A DNA stretch of 64,000 bases, from positions 186,001-250,000 of the forward strand of contig NZ_AROI01000016.1 in the NCBI RefSeq assembly GCF_000410875.1, read 5' to 3'. The position numbers and the translations under genes were made by a program. The notes beneath the pieces are model-generated. The model was not told the DNA's origin, searched no databases, and saw nothing but the letters and a program-made list of their open reading frames with translations. Each line of letters starts with the position of its first letter. Positions within the stretch are counted from its first letter, which is position 1. Shown one piece after another: positions 26,398 to 36,100 of the stretch. Source of the DNA: Halopseudomonas pelagia CL-AP6. GTDB lineage: Bacteria; Pseudomonadota; Gammaproteobacteria; Pseudomonadales; Pseudomonadaceae.

Positions 26398-27507
26398 TCA
26401 AATCAGGTTGTCGCGGATACGCGTCAACAACGTGCGGGCTTCGGCCGCCTCGGCAGCGGTTTCGATACCCTTCTCAACAGTAACCTGTACGCCGTTGCTG
26501 ACTTGGGTCAGACGCACCTGCAGAGGCCGCCCAACAACCTCCTCTTTATCCCCGCGGCCAAATAATCGGCCGAAAAAGCCGGGCTTTTTCCCCTGACTGC
26601 TCGCGCTCTGATCCAGATCGACATAGTACACGCCGCTGCTGCGATCAAGATCCGTGACCAGCACATCGGCACGGCCCAAGGCGTCGCCGACCGCAGCCCA
26701 GGTGCGATTGAAATCAGCTTGAATATTCAGCACAGTATTACCGGCGCCGTCCCGGTCCAGAGTAGCCTGCTGCCCACCCAAGCCACGCTGTGAGGCCACC
26801 AGCGAGGTACTTCCGTCGGCGCGGGCCTGGCTCAGGTAGCTCTCCATCTCGGCAAGAACGGCGCGCTCGAGATTGCGGTTATCCGATGTTTCCGGCCACT
26901 GATCGCGGTTGCCGCCTCGGCTGCGTGATGTATGTAAAACGAATATCTCGCTGCTGCCAGTTTGCACGCCGGGTTCCACACGCAGGCGGAAGCGATGTTC
27001 CTGATCACGTAGACTGCGCCCCTCGCCCGCCGCTGGCGCGATACGACGTACCAGCGGGTTATCAGTTTGCGTATCCAAAGCGATCCAACCGGTCTGCAAC
27101 TCGCCAAGACCGGCGTTTTCAGACGCCACCGGGACCTGATAGTCATTCCAGAACTGCCTGACCAGGGGCCAGGTGTCCGCAGCGGTGCGCTGAGAATGCA
27201 CCCAGCGTACAGAGCCATTCTGCTGTAGCGAAAATTCCGAGGCATCCGCACTCACCTGCAAGGCCAATGGACGCGGCATGTTGAACTTGTCGTACTCCTC
27301 ACTACCCGTTATCTGACCTGGTACAGGTAGCAAATCACCTATCGGCTTGCTCTCAACGCCTGCCGGTACCGACATTCTGGGCTGGATTTGTGCCGCCTGG
27401 TAATCAGACCCGCGGTCTCTGAAGAAGCCATCTTCACCATAGATGTATCCACAACCACTAAGACTGCCCAGCAGCACAACTGATAGAGCACCCAGAACAG
27501 GCTTCAT
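26398..27507 (-). CDS. bamC: Outer-membrane assembly lipoprotein BamC
   Basis: A 369-residue NlpB/BamC-type lipoprotein of the BAM complex, which inserts beta-barrel proteins into the outer membrane. The leader ends in LSGC (Cys19), followed by the extended N-terminal segment that contacts BamD (GYIYGEDGFFRDRGSDY), then two helix-grip domains (about residues 95-215 and 230-369). The start at 27507 is chosen because the signal peptide begins there; the in-frame extension to 27585 lacks homology. It follows dapA by 34 bp, the same dapA-bamC pairing as in E. coli. Confidence 0.88.
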   Translation of the reverse strand: MKPVLGALSVVLLGSLSGCGYIYGEDGFFRDRGSDYQAAQIQPRMSVPAGVESKPIGDLLPVPGQITGSEEYDKFNMPRPLALQVSADASEFSLQQNGSVRWVHSQRTAADTWPLVRQFWNDYQVPVASENAGLGELQTGWIALDTQTDNPLVRRIAPAAGEGRSLRDQEHRFRLRVEPGVQTGSSEIFVLHTSRSRGGNRDQWPETSDNRNLERAVLAEMESYLSQARADGSTSLVASQRGLGGQQATLDRDGAGNTVLNIQADFNRTWAAVGDALGRADVLVTDLDRSSGVYYVDLDQSASSQGKKPGFFGRLFGRGDKEEVVGRPLQVRLTQVSNGVQVTVEKGIETAAEAAEARTLLTRIRDNLI

Positions 27508-27541
27508 AATGATTTCCTTGCTGAAATTAGGTCGAGTCGGG

Positions 27542-28417
27542 TCACAACACACCGCATTCGCGTAGCGCATTGCGGACCGTCTCATGGCAACGAGCGCTCA
27601 AAGGGGTAAGCGGTAGGCGCAGGCCATCACCCATCAACCCCATCTCATGCAGCGCCCACTTCACCGGAATGGGATTGGACTCGATAAAAAGTGCCTTGTG
27701 TAACGGCATCAAAGATTCATTTATTCGTCTTGCGCTATCAGCATCACCCTTCAGGGCGGCGGCGCAGAGTTCATGCATTGCTTTGGGCGCGACATTAGCG
27801 GTGACTGAAATATTACCCTGGCCGCCCATCAATATCAGCTCGACAGCGGTGGGATCATCACCCGAGTATACCGCCATACGGTCACCCACCCGATCAATCA
27901 GCTCACGGGCACGCTGCAAATCGCCGGTAGCCTCCTTGATGCCGATGATATTGCGCGTGCCAGCCAGCCTTTCCACTGTCTCCGGCAACATGTCACAGGC
28001 TGTGCGGCCCGGCACATTGTAGAGAATTTGCGGTATGTCGACGGCTTCAGCAATAAACCGATAGTGTTGATACAGGCCTTCCTGGGTAGGCTTGTTGTAA
28101 TACGGGGTCACCAGCAGACAAGCATCAGCCTTGACGCTACGCGCCGATTCTGTCAGTTCGACCGCTTCACGGGTCGAGTTCGCTCCCGTGCCAGCGATGA
28201 CCGGAACACGGCCAGCTACCTGATCGACAACGCGGCGAATGGCTACCTTGTGCTCGCTCATGCTCAATGTAGCGGACTCACCCGTGGTACCAACGGCAAC
28301 AATGCCATCAGTGCCGTTTTCCAGATGAAAGTCGATAAGCCGCTCAAGGGCCAGCCAATCTAGGTCTCCACGTGAATCCATGGGTGTAACCAGCGCTACA
28401 AGGCTGCCTGCGATCAT
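27542..28417 (-). CDS. dapA: 4-hydroxy-tetrahydrodipicolinate synthase
   Basis: A 291-residue TIM-barrel aldolase that condenses pyruvate with aspartate semialdehyde, the first committed step of lysine/diaminopimelate synthesis. Motifs: [14 protein letters not shown] (substrate loop), [31 protein letters not shown], the Tyr in ILYNVPGRT, and the Schiff-base Lys in [10 protein letters not shown]. The start at 28417 ([14 protein letters not shown]) is the family start; the longer frame is rejected. It is divergent from gcvR across a 248-bp gap in which I see no gene. Confidence 0.96.
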   Translation of the reverse strand: MIAGSLVALVTPMDSRGDLDWLALERLIDFHLENGTDGIVAVGTTGESATLSMSEHKVAIRRVVDQVAGRVPVIAGTGANSTREAVELTESARSVKADACLLVTPYYNKPTQEGLYQHYRFIAEAVDIPQILYNVPGRTACDMLPETVERLAGTRNIIGIKEATGDLQRARELIDRVGDRMAVYSGDDPTAVELILMGGQGNISVTANVAPKAMHELCAAALKGDADSARRINESLMPLHKALFIESNPIPVKWALHEMGLMGDGLRLPLTPLSARCHETVRNALRECGVL

Positions 28418-28665
28418 GCAACTGCTCCACTTGAAACATTGACCCGCAATGGTACTTTCGCCGTGCTGCCAGCACAAGGGACGCAGGGAAGAATTCGCCC
28501 TTGCAGACAGAGCGCTGAGCGCTATTGCAACCCGCGCTCGACAGCCATGACGGTCACGCATTCAATAGAAAGTTGAACCGGTTGCCGCAGGCGGCGACAA
28601 TAGCAGCCCTGCCAGTCCGATGCCGATGTTTCGGATCAGACGCCCCCTTTATGCCAAGGAGCACC

Positions 28666-29223
28666 ATGTCCACCGCCAATAACCAACGGGACCAGTTTCT
28701 GGTTATCAATGCCATGGGCTCGCAGACCACCAGCATGGTGACCACGCTGACCCGCCTGTGCCTGGAGCAGCGCTGCCTGATCGTCAGCAGCCGCATGAGC
28801 CGCCACGGCACCTGTACATCACTGTTACTTCAGGTCAGTGGCAACTGGGATGCGCTGGCACGCCTGGAAAGCCTGATGCTGACCGTTGCCAAACGCGAGC
28901 ACCTGACGCTGTCGATGAACCGCAGCCGCAGCCTGGAAGAACGGCCACAAGCGCTCCCCTACAATGTCTTCGTCACGGCCGCGCAACGGCCCGAGCTGTG
29001 TGCCGAGCTGTGCACCTTCTTCCAGCAGATTGAAATAGAGATAGAAGAACTGTTCAGCTTTACCTACATGGCGCAGCACACTGGCACCGCCATGTTGAAC
29101 ATGACGCTGACCATTGCCATACCAGCGAAAACCCAGCTCAGCTGGTTGCGCGAACAATTCCTGGATTTTTGCGACGAGTTGAACCTGGATGCGGTCATTG
29201 AGCCCTGGCGCCCCATCCACTGA
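28666..29223 (+). CDS. gcvR: Glycine cleavage system regulator GcvR-like (double ACT domain)
   Basis: A 185-residue protein with two ACT-like domains: residues about 10-80 (FLVINAMGSQTTSMVTTLTRLCLEQRCLIVSSRMS) and 95-175 (YNVFVTAAQRPELCAELCTFFQQIEIEIEEL). In E. coli GcvR binds GcvA and represses the glycine cleavage genes when glycine is low. The start ATG at 28666 follows AAGGAG. It is upstream of bcp with 25 bp between them, probably one transcript. The partner GcvA is not in the window, so the regulatory role is inherited from the family name. Confidence 0.82.
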   Translation: MSTANNQRDQFLVINAMGSQTTSMVTTLTRLCLEQRCLIVSSRMSRHGTCTSLLLQVSGNWDALARLESLMLTVAKREHLTLSMNRSRSLEERPQALPYNVFVTAAQRPELCAELCTFFQQIEIEIEELFSFTYMAQHTGTAMLNMTLTIAIPAKTQLSWLREQFLDFCDELNLDAVIEPWRPIH

Positions 29224-29248
29224 TTCTCCACTAACTAGAGGGACCCGC

Positions 29249-29719
29249 ATGACTGTCATTATCGACCAACCCATACCTGCTTTCACCGCTCAGGCTACCA
29301 GCGGTCAGAGTGTGAATTTGGACGCTCTGAAAGGAACACAGCTGGTCATCTATTTTTACCCGAAAGACAACACCCCCGGCTGCACCACCGAGGGTCAGGA
29401 ATTTCGCGATCTGCATGCTGATTTCGTCGCGGCCAATACGCTGATTCTGGGTGTATCCAAAGACAGCTTGCGTACCCATGAAAATTTCAAGGCTAAGCAG
29501 GGCTTTCCGTTCGAGTTGATCAGCGATAGTGATGAAAGTCTGTGCCGATTGTTTGACGTGATTCAGTTAAAACAAATGTACGGCAAGGAATACGAAGGCA
29601 TCGAGCGCAGCACCTTTCTGATCGACAAGCACGGCGCACTGCGCCGTGAGTGGCGCAAGGTCAAGGTAAAGGGCCACGTAGCCGAGGTCTTGCAAGCCGC
29701 ACAGGACCTCAATAGCTGA
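29249..29719 (+). CDS. bcp: Thiol peroxidase Bcp (peroxiredoxin Q type)
   Basis: A 156-residue cytosolic peroxiredoxin that reduces hydroperoxides. The peroxidatic Cys45 is in PKDNTPGCTTEG, with the supporting Pro/Thr. The usual resolving Cys five residues later in E. coli Bcp is absent (Gln50 here), and no other Cys lies on that helix; Cys73-type alternatives must be sought further on, where only LCRLFD is seen. It may act as a one-Cys enzyme or use that distal Cys. The length and GIERSTFLIDKHG are typical. It converges on perM with no gap. Confidence 0.9.
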   Translation: MTVIIDQPIPAFTAQATSGQSVNLDALKGTQLVIYFYPKDNTPGCTTEGQEFRDLHADFVAANTLILGVSKDSLRTHENFKAKQGFPFELISDSDESLCRLFDVIQLKQMYGKEYEGIERSTFLIDKHGALRREWRKVKVKGHVAEVLQAAQDLNS

Positions 29720-30841
29720 TCAACGCCCCTGGTCAGTAACCCCAGGGTGATCCTCTGGAGCGGCCTCCTGGGCTGCCTCCAGAGCGCCAGCCTCGACACC
29801 GCGCGGCCAGGCATATAACACCGCCTTGAACAGGGTTGCCAGTGGTATGGCAAAGAAAATTCCCCAGAAACCCCACAGCCCCCCGAATATCAACACCGCC
29901 GAAATAATCGCCACCGGATGAAGATTGACCGCCTCCGAGAACAGGATCGGCACCAGCACGTTACCGTCCAGCGCCTGAATCACCGTATACACAACCATCA
30001 GCACCATGAACTCGTTACCCAGCCCCCACTGAAAAAGACCGATCAGCGCCACCGGTATCGTCGCTACAGTAGCGCCGATGTAGGGCACCAGCACCGATAA
30101 CCCGACCACAACAGCCAACAAGGCCGCGTAATTGACTTTCAACACCACAAAACAGATGTAACTCACGGCACCCACGATGAGAATTTCAATCACCTTGCCG
30201 CGAATGTAATTGGCAATCTGTTGATTCATTTCGGTCCACACCTGGGTCATCAATCGGCGCTCACGCGGCAACTGGCTTACCATCCATGTGGTAATTTTCT
30301 GGTTATCCATCAGAAAGAAAAAAACCAGAATGGGCACCAAAACCAGATAGACCAGAATGGTCATCAGCATAGGTAGGCCAGCAAGCGACTGGGAAAGCAC
30401 CCATTGACCAAACTGCCCCAGCTCGCCATTGATAGAGCTGATCAGACGCTCTATCTGCCCTTGGGAGATCAGCGCTGGATACTGTTCCGGCAAGTGCTCA
30501 AGTTGGGCTTGCCATTGCACCAGCATGCGCGGCAATTCGTTGAACAGATTGGTGATCTGCCTCCAGACCAAAGGCACAACAATGCCCAGCAACGCCGCCA
30601 ACCCACTCAGGAACAACATAAAGACCAGCCACACAGACAATCGATGCGGCACATGCCAGCGGCGCAGAAGCGTCACCAGGCCTTGTAACAGATACGCCAG
30701 CACCAGGCCGGTAAGCAAGGGTGCCAGCTTGCCGCCAAAACTGATGATAATGGCAAAGCCGAGGGCCAGAACCACCGCCAGGACGACGGCTTCCTCATCA
30801 GAAAAATAGCGGTGTACCCACCCTTGGAAAACCTTCAACAT
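29720..30841 (-). CDS. perM: AI-2E family (PerM-like) membrane protein
   Basis: A 373-residue inner-membrane protein with about eight predicted helices, including VVLALGFAIIISFGGKLAPLLTGLVLAYLLQGL near the N-terminus and repeated hydrophobic blocks at residues 60-90, 145-175, 205-260 and 290-340. The pattern and the GLSVLVPYIGATVATIPVALIGLFQWG block mark the AI-2E/UPF0118 family, members of which act as exporters, permeases or Na+/H+ antiporters; the substrate here is unknown. The start at 30841 (MLKVFQGWVHRYF) gives the family N-terminus. It lies 11 bp downstream of the tusA-like gene, in the same order as in P. aeruginosa as I recall. Confidence 0.85.
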   Translation of the reverse strand: MLKVFQGWVHRYFSDEEAVVLAVVLALGFAIIISFGGKLAPLLTGLVLAYLLQGLVTLLRRWHVPHRLSVWLVFMLFLSGLAALLGIVVPLVWRQITNLFNELPRMLVQWQAQLEHLPEQYPALISQGQIERLISSINGELGQFGQWVLSQSLAGLPMLMTILVYLVLVPILVFFFLMDNQKITTWMVSQLPRERRLMTQVWTEMNQQIANYIRGKVIEILIVGAVSYICFVVLKVNYAALLAVVVGLSVLVPYIGATVATIPVALIGLFQWGLGNEFMVLMVVYTVIQALDGNVLVPILFSEAVNLHPVAIISAVLIFGGLWGFWGIFFAIPLATLFKAVLYAWPRGVEAGALEAAQEAAPEDHPGVTDQGR

Positions 30842-30852
30842 ACCTATTGATC

Positions 30853-31113
30853 TCACCTCTTGCGCAACCAATAATGAAATTCGCTATCCAATGTTTCGGA
30901 TGCAATCAGCTCGTTGCCGGAAAGCTCCGCGAAGCGCTGCATATCACGCTGCGAACCCGCATCGGTAGCCACTACGTGAAGAATGTCGTTAACCACCATC
31001 GTGTTCAGCTCCAGTTTGGTCTTGAGTAACGGGAGGGGACAGGACAGACCACGAGCATCGAGGGTACGGGACACATCCTGAGCAATTTTCAGCCCAATTG
31101 AATCAACCGTCAT
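30853..31113 (-). CDS. tusA: TusA/SirA-family sulfur carrier
   Basis: An 86-residue TusA-fold protein with the family signature RTLDARGLSCPLPLLKTK, where Cys25 would carry a persulfide. TusA relays sulfur for tRNA thiolation; in P. aeruginosa the gene at this locus has been linked to molybdenum cofactor maturation and nitrate respiration. This one may be that orthologue because the neighbours (perM, bepA) match. The start ATG at 31111-31113 follows AAGGAG. It is divergent from bepA. Confidence 0.88.
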   Translation of the reverse strand: MTVDSIGLKIAQDVSRTLDARGLSCPLPLLKTKLELNTMVVNDILHVVATDAGSQRDMQRFAELSGNELIASETLDSEFHYWLRKR

Positions 31114-31197
31114 AACTAACTCCTTGATAGCAAGTGCTACAGTATAGCCCTGCAAGGTCCCAGGCAGACACCCAATCCGGAAAGGCCAAAGGTAATC

Positions 31198-32664
31198 ATG
31201 CATTTCAAACCGGTTGTAACCCTGGCGCTGGTCAAAGTGATCGGCTTTTGCCTCATGACTACACTCGCTGCGCCCCTCAGTGTGCAGGCTGACGAATTCA
31301 ATCTGCCGTCGCTAGGCGACACCAGCTCGTCGATCATGTCCCGCGAGCAGGAATATCAGCTGGGTCGCGCCTGGGTAGCCATGCTGCGCGGCTCGGTCGC
31401 CACCATGGACGACCCTCTGCTGAAGGATTTCGTCGAGCGTCACGTATTCAGCCTGGCCGAAACCAGCCAACTGACTGACCGGCGCCTGACCTTTGTGCTG
31501 ATAGAAAGCCCCCAACTGAATGCCTTCGCTGCGCCTGGCGGCGTAGTGGGCGTTAACGGCGGCCTGTTTCTCAACGCGCATACTGAAGCCGAATTTGCCT
31601 CGGTCATGGCCCACGAACTGGCTCACCTGTCGCAAAGGCACTTTTCCCGCGGCCTGGAACAGCAGCAGCGGATGCGCATCCCGGTCATGACCGCCATGCT
31701 CGCCAGCGTCATCCTGGCTGCCGCAGGCGGGGGCGACGCTGGCATAGCGGCCATGGCCTCGACGCAAGCCGCCGCCATTCAGGAACAGCGCAGATTTTCC
31801 CGCCAGAATGAACAGGAAGCGGATCGCATCGGCTTATTGAACCTCAACCAGGCCGGCTACGATCCCACGGCAATGCCCGACATGTTCGAGCGCCTCGCCC
31901 GGCTCAGCCGTTTCAGCCGCACACCGCCGGAATTTCTGCTGACTCACCCGGTTAATCAGTCACGTATTGCCGACTCGCGCAATCGTGCAGAGCAGCTGCC
32001 AGGCAATGGCCGGCGCGATAGCGTTGAATACCAGATGATGCGGGGCCGCGTGCAGCTCCACCATGAGCGCAACCCTGGGCTGGCTGTACAGCGTTTTCGC
32101 GTGTTGCTCGATGAACATCAAGGGGACCACGCCGCAGCACGCTACGGACTGGTATTGGCACTGACTCGCAGCGCACAACACGCTGAAGCCGCCAAAGAGC
32201 TCGAGCCTTTGTTAGCCGACTATGCGGACAATGTAGCGGTCAATCTGGCGGCGATCGAGCTGGACGCCCAGCGCAACCGTCCGGATCAAGCCATGCAGCG
32301 AGTGGATCGCATGCTGCAGCTGAACCCCGGCAATTACCCCCTATTACAAGCCAGAGCAGATCTGCTGCTACGCGCGGAGCGTTATCAGGAAGCCGAGCGA
32401 GCGATTGATGCCCTGGCCAGCCAACGCAGTAACGACCCAGACATCTGGTATTTGGCAGCGGAAATCCGCGGCCTGGCCGGCAACATTCTTGGGGTGCATC
32501 TGGCCAGAGCCGAGTACTTCATGCTGGCGGGCGATCTTGAACAGGCGGGCGAGCAGCTTGAGCTGGCCTCGCGACGCGCCGGTGACAATTACGTCATGAC
32601 GGCACGTATCGAAGCCCGGCAAAAAGATCTCGCCATCCAGCGCGAAACGCTCAAAAGCTTCTGA
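31198..32664 (+). CDS. bepA: BepA-type periplasmic M48 metalloprotease with TPR domain
   Basis: A 488-residue exported protease and chaperone that helps assemble or clear outer-membrane proteins such as LptD. A signal peptide ends near VQADEF. The M48 core has HELAH (His139, Glu140, His143), and the third zinc ligand is the Glu in NEQEADRIGL; LLTHPVNQSRIADSRNRAEQ follows. Residues about 265-488 form TPR repeats (AARYGLVLALTRSAQHAEAAKEL and others) that dock on the BAM complex. Length matches E. coli BepA. It ends one base before the convergent nadA stop. Confidence 0.92.
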   Translation: MHFKPVVTLALVKVIGFCLMTTLAAPLSVQADEFNLPSLGDTSSSIMSREQEYQLGRAWVAMLRGSVATMDDPLLKDFVERHVFSLAETSQLTDRRLTFVLIESPQLNAFAAPGGVVGVNGGLFLNAHTEAEFASVMAHELAHLSQRHFSRGLEQQQRMRIPVMTAMLASVILAAAGGGDAGIAAMASTQAAAIQEQRRFSRQNEQEADRIGLLNLNQAGYDPTAMPDMFERLARLSRFSRTPPEFLLTHPVNQSRIADSRNRAEQLPGNGRRDSVEYQMMRGRVQLHHERNPGLAVQRFRVLLDEHQGDHAAARYGLVLALTRSAQHAEAAKELEPLLADYADNVAVNLAAIELDAQRNRPDQAMQRVDRMLQLNPGNYPLLQARADLLLRAERYQEAERAIDALASQRSNDPDIWYLAAEIRGLAGNILGVHLARAEYFMLAGDLEQAGEQLELASRRAGDNYVMTARIEARQKDLAIQRETLKSF

Positions 32665-33723
32665 TCAGGCGTTGCCCGTTGCGGCCAGGCTGGCCTGGCG
32701 GGTAAAGTCCAGCATCCGCTCCAGCGGCTGAACCGCTCGGGGTATCAAATCGGGCGCGACCTGTATTTCATTGTTGCCCTGCTGCAAACTCTGCAACAAG
32801 CCAGGCAGCGTATTCATTGCCATCCATGGGCAATGCGCACAGCTGCGGCAGGTGGCCCCGTTACCCGCCGTAGGCGCTTCAATAAATTGCTTATCCGGCG
32901 CGCCCTGCTGCATTTTGTAGAAAATGCCCCGGTCGGTCGCGACGATAAAGGTCTCGTTCGGCAAGATTTGCGTCGCTTTGATCAGTTGGCTGGTAGAGCC
33001 CACTACATCAGCCAATTCCACGACCGACATCGGCGATTCAGGGTGCACTAGAATAGCTGCATCCGGATACACCGCCTTGAGATCCAGCAGCGCCTTTGCC
33101 TTGAACTCCTCATGCACAATGCAGGAGCCTTCCCACAGCAGCATATCCGCGCCGGTTTCGCGCTGAATATAATTACCCAGATGCTGATCCGGCGCCCAAA
33201 GGATTTTCTCGCCCCTGTCCATCAAATGTTCAACAATCTGCAAAGCGCAGCTGGAGGTCACCACCCAGTCTGCCCGCGCCTTGACCGCCGCAGAGGTGTT
33301 GGCATACACCACCACGGTGCGGTCCGGATGCTGATCGCAAAATGCCGAGAACTCATCAATCGGACAGCCGATATCCAGCGAGCAGGTCGCATCCAGGGTC
33401 GGCATCAACACGCGCTTCTCCGGGCTGAGAATTTTCGCTGTTTCACCCATAAAACGTACGCCAGCCACCACTAGCGTGGTAGCTGCGTGATCACGCCCAA
33501 AGCGAGCCATCTCAAGGGAGTCTGACACGCACCCGCCGGTCTCTTCAGCTAGCGCCTGGAGCAACGGATCGGTGTAGTAATGCGCGACCAGAACCGCGTT
33601 CTGCGCCTTAAGTTCTGCAGCGATACGCTGTTTGTAGTTAGTCTGCTCGGCCTCGGTCAAGGGCGCGACCTGCTTGGCTGCCAAGTGCGCTTGCACTAAC
33701 AGCCGCTCGGGAATCTGTGACAT
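32665..33723 (-). CDS. nadA: Quinolinate synthase NadA
   Basis: A 352-residue [4Fe-4S] enzyme that condenses iminoaspartate with dihydroxyacetone phosphate to quinolinate in de novo NAD synthesis. Cluster ligands are expected in [16 protein letters not shown] and the C-terminal [10 protein letters not shown]. Other blocks: [55 protein letters not shown] and [19 protein letters not shown]. The start at 33723 (MSQIPERLL) is the family start. nadB is not in this window. It converges on bepA with no intergenic base. Confidence 0.95.
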   Translation of the reverse strand: MSQIPERLLVQAHLAAKQVAPLTEAEQTNYKQRIAAELKAQNAVLVAHYYTDPLLQALAEETGGCVSDSLEMARFGRDHAATTLVVAGVRFMGETAKILSPEKRVLMPTLDATCSLDIGCPIDEFSAFCDQHPDRTVVVYANTSAAVKARADWVVTSSCALQIVEHLMDRGEKILWAPDQHLGNYIQRETGADMLLWEGSCIVHEEFKAKALLDLKAVYPDAAILVHPESPMSVVELADVVGSTSQLIKATQILPNETFIVATDRGIFYKMQQGAPDKQFIEAPTAGNGATCRSCAHCPWMAMNTLPGLLQSLQQGNNEIQVAPDLIPRAVQPLERMLDFTRQASLAATGNA

Positions 33724-33847
33724 GAGATAGTCCTGTCTTGAATGCAATGCCACTATCTTACCACGGCACTCGCTCGTGAAACTTGAACTTAAAGGCCCGC
33801 ACACCGGTCGAGGAAGTACAAGCCATAAGCAATCAGAGGACGCTGCC

Positions 33848-34471
33848 ATGCTGAGTCATTTACCCGCGCTATTCACCGCCCCGGCCGACGCCTGGGAGCG
33901 TATCCGCGAGGACGCCGAGCGCCATCCCTGGGGATTTTTACCCCTTATGCTGCTGGGATCCTTGATACCCGCCATCGCCAGCTACATCGGCGCGGCACAC
34001 GTAGGCTGGCAGTTTTACGGCAACGACGAAGTGCAGTTTTTGCGCCCGGCCAGCGCCATGCTGTTGGCGACCATGTGTTATCTCGGGTTTATTAGCGCCT
34101 TGATCATCATGAGTCTGATGACGCGCTGGGTGCTGTTTCGCACGCCGCAACGGCCCAGCATGCCTATCAGTTTGACCTTTGTGACTGTCACCGCCTTGCC
34201 CTTGATGCTCGCCGGACTCACTGCCTTGGTGCCCTATAGACCCGTACTACTGATCGGCGGTGGCCTGGCTGCCGGACTGTCATGTATTTTGCTGTTCTTC
34301 GGCTTACCCAGCTATATGTGCATGCCGCGCAACGACCACACCCGGTTCTTTGCCGCTTGTATTGTCGGCACCGGCCTGTTGACGCTAGCGGTAGTGGGCT
34401 TTGTCTTTCTGGAGATGTGGTGGCAACCACTAGAGGGAGGGTTATACGAAAACGTGGCAGCTCCGGAGTAG
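33848..34471 (+). CDS. YIP1 family inner-membrane protein
   Basis: A 207-residue protein with five hydrophobic segments (about residues 33-55, 73-100, 115-135, 140-160 and 175-195) and an N-terminal [16 protein letters not shown] motif that marks the Yip1 domain family in bacteria. Its function is unknown; no catalytic residues are apparent. The ATG at 33848 follows GAGGA, and the upstream in-frame extension is not conserved in type. It is divergent from nadA across 124 bp and is followed by a large hairpin shared with the convergent gene. Confidence 0.7.
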   Translation: MLSHLPALFTAPADAWERIREDAERHPWGFLPLMLLGSLIPAIASYIGAAHVGWQFYGNDEVQFLRPASAMLLATMCYLGFISALIIMSLMTRWVLFRTPQRPSMPISLTFVTVTALPLMLAGLTALVPYRPVLLIGGGLAAGLSCILLFFGLPSYMCMPRNDHTRFFAACIVGTGLLTLAVVGFVFLEMWWQPLEGGLYENVAAPE

Positions 34472-34503
34472 TCCAATTCGGTAAAGCAGGGGTAAAACAA
34501 TAC

Positions 34504-34545
34504 TCCCGGATACAGAGATGCAGACATTTGCTACTGTATCCGGGA
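34504..34545. terminator. Long-looped inverted repeat between convergent genes
   Basis: TCCCGGATACAG (34504-34515) is exactly complementary to CTGTATCCGGGA (34534-34545), giving a 12-bp stem with an 18-base loop, between the YIP1 gene and the convergent DUF2383 gene. No T-run follows. It may terminate both transcripts or be an operator-like palindrome. Confidence 0.5.
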
Positions 34546-34557
34546 CTGCCTCAATGA

Positions 34558-35022
34558 TCAGCTTTTGGCATGCTCGGCGTCACGCAAAGCCTTGATCTGG
34601 TCGTGGTTACGCAACACACCCTGGTATTGACGCTCGACCACTGCTCGCACATCAGCTGGCAAGGTTTTCTCCAGCGCTTCCTTGTAGCTCTTCTTGGCCA
34701 CATCTTCACCGCGTTCGCACTCATTCAGCACTGCTTCAGTACTCTTGCCGGTGATCAGCGATTTAAGGTCAACCCAACGACGATGCACGTCACCGGCCAT
34801 ACTGGTGCTATTCTCAGGATCACCGCCAAGCCGGGATACAATCGCCTGCAGCTCACTGGCAGCTTTGCCACATTCCACCGCACGATCGGAGAACAGCGCT
34901 TTTAATTCAGGGCGCTTCACATCCTCGGCACACACCTTGAATCCCGCTTCGCCGTCTTTACTGGTTTCAATCAGGTCGTTGAGAATTTCAATTACGTCTT
35001 TAGAGTCTGTAGTTGTCATCAT
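34558..35022 (-). CDS. PA2169/DUF2383-type four-helix-bundle protein
   Basis: A 154-residue soluble, all-helical protein with the ferritin-like DUF2383 pattern: VIEILNDLIETSKDGEAGFKVCAEDV, LKALFSDRAVECGKAASELQAIVSRLGGDPEN, MAGDVHRRWVDLKSLI and the late VERQYQGVLRNHDQIKALRD. Relatives are often stress-induced and contain few metal ligands; the biochemical role is unknown. The start at 35022 gives a good AAGGA spacing; ATGs at 35028 and 35019 are alternatives. The gene stands alone between a hairpin and the tRNA-Lys gene. Confidence 0.7.
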   Translation of the reverse strand: MMTTTDSKDVIEILNDLIETSKDGEAGFKVCAEDVKRPELKALFSDRAVECGKAASELQAIVSRLGGDPENSTSMAGDVHRRWVDLKSLITGKSTEAVLNECERGEDVAKKSYKEALEKTLPADVRAVVERQYQGVLRNHDQIKALRDAEHAKS

Positions 35023-35255
35023 GTCCATCCTTCTCTGCGCATACAGAAAAACACTAACCAAAAAATAATAGCGGCGTTTTTTCTGCATATCGGAGTACGA
35101 ATTTAGCTGCCTATTAAGTGCAACTTATTCAGGCGTAATCGCCTTCAAGGGATGTGACTCACCCGCTATGCAGGGGTTCAACCTTTTTGCCAAGGCAGGC
35201 AGGTGAAATGGGGGTACCGCAGAGATAGATAGACAGTACAGCAGGGGGAGAAAAA

Positions 35256-35331
35256 TGGTGGGTCGTGTAGGATTCGAACCTACGACCAATTGGTTAAAAG
35301 CCAACTGCTCTACCAACTGAGCTAACGACCC
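35256..35331 (-). tRNA. tRNA-Lys (anticodon TTT)
   Basis: A 76-bp tRNA with encoded CCA. The acceptor stem GGGTCGT pairs with ACGACCC, the D arm is GCTCAGTTGGTAGAGC, the anticodon loop CTTTTAA gives TTT, and the T arm holds GGTTCGAATCC. The flanking gap (35023-35255) contains no gene. Confidence 0.96.
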
Positions 35332-35406
35332 GGAACGCGCGCTATAGTACTGATTTATCAGACAAACTCAAGAAATAATTCATTTTTTTACAGTATCAGT
35401 CCAGGC

Positions 35407-36099
35407 TTACGCCGCAGGCTGATATAAGGTGGGGTCGGTGATACCCGCGGCAACAAAGCCAGCAGCACGCAACCGACAACTATCGCAACGCCCGCAGGCA
35501 CGGCCCGCAGCGTCCGCCTGGTAACACGACACCGTCAAGCTATAGTCGACGCCCAAGCGGGTACCCTCGGCAACAATCTCAGCCTTGGTCATATTCTGCA
35601 GTGGCGCCAGGATACGAAAGCCAGCGCCTTCAACTCCCGCCTTGGTCGCTAGGTTGGCAACGCGCTCAAAGGCCTCAATAAACGCAGGCCGGCAGTCCGG
35701 GTAACCCGAATAATCCACCGCGTTCACGCCGATAAAAATATCCTGCGCCTCAAGCACCTCCGCCCAACCCAATGCCAGCGCCAGGAACACCGTATTGCGC
35801 GCAGGCACATAGGTAATCGGAATACCCTCCTGCTCCGTCTCAGGCACTGCCAATGAGTCATCGGTCAAGGCCGAGCCACCCATGCCATCAAGATCCAATC
35901 CAATGACCTTATGCGCCACTACGCCAGCGCTACCAGCCAGGCGCTTGGCCGCGTCGAGCTCAACGCGGTGCCGCTGGCCGTAGTCGAAACTCAAGGTGTG
36001 GCACACATAGCCTTCGGCTTGGACCATCGCCAGAACTGTAGCCGAGTCCAGCCCGCCAGATAGCAATACCACCGCCTTTTTCTTCGCTATATACGCCAT
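35407..36099 (-). CDS. queC: 7-cyano-7-deazaguanine synthase QueC
   Basis: A 230-residue ATP-dependent enzyme that converts CDG to preQ0 for queuosine tRNA modification. The PP-loop SGGLDSAT (about residues 14-21) binds ATP; the zinc site is the four Cys in [58 protein letters not shown] and [15 protein letters not shown] are typical. The start at 36099 ([16 protein letters not shown]) is the family start. It follows queE by 1 bp, so the two form one operon for consecutive steps. Confidence 0.95.
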   Translation of the reverse strand: MAYIAKKKAVVLLSGGLDSATVLAMVQAEGYVCHTLSFDYGQRHRVELDAAKRLAGSAGVVAHKVIGLDLDGMGGSALTDDSLAVPETEQEGIPITYVPARNTVFLALALGWAEVLEAQDIFIGVNAVDYSGYPDCRPAFIEAFERVANLATKAGVEGAGFRILAPLQNMTKAEIVAEGTRLGVDYSLTVSCYQADAAGRACGRCDSCRLRAAGFVAAGITDPTLYQPAA

Positions 36100-36100
36100 A

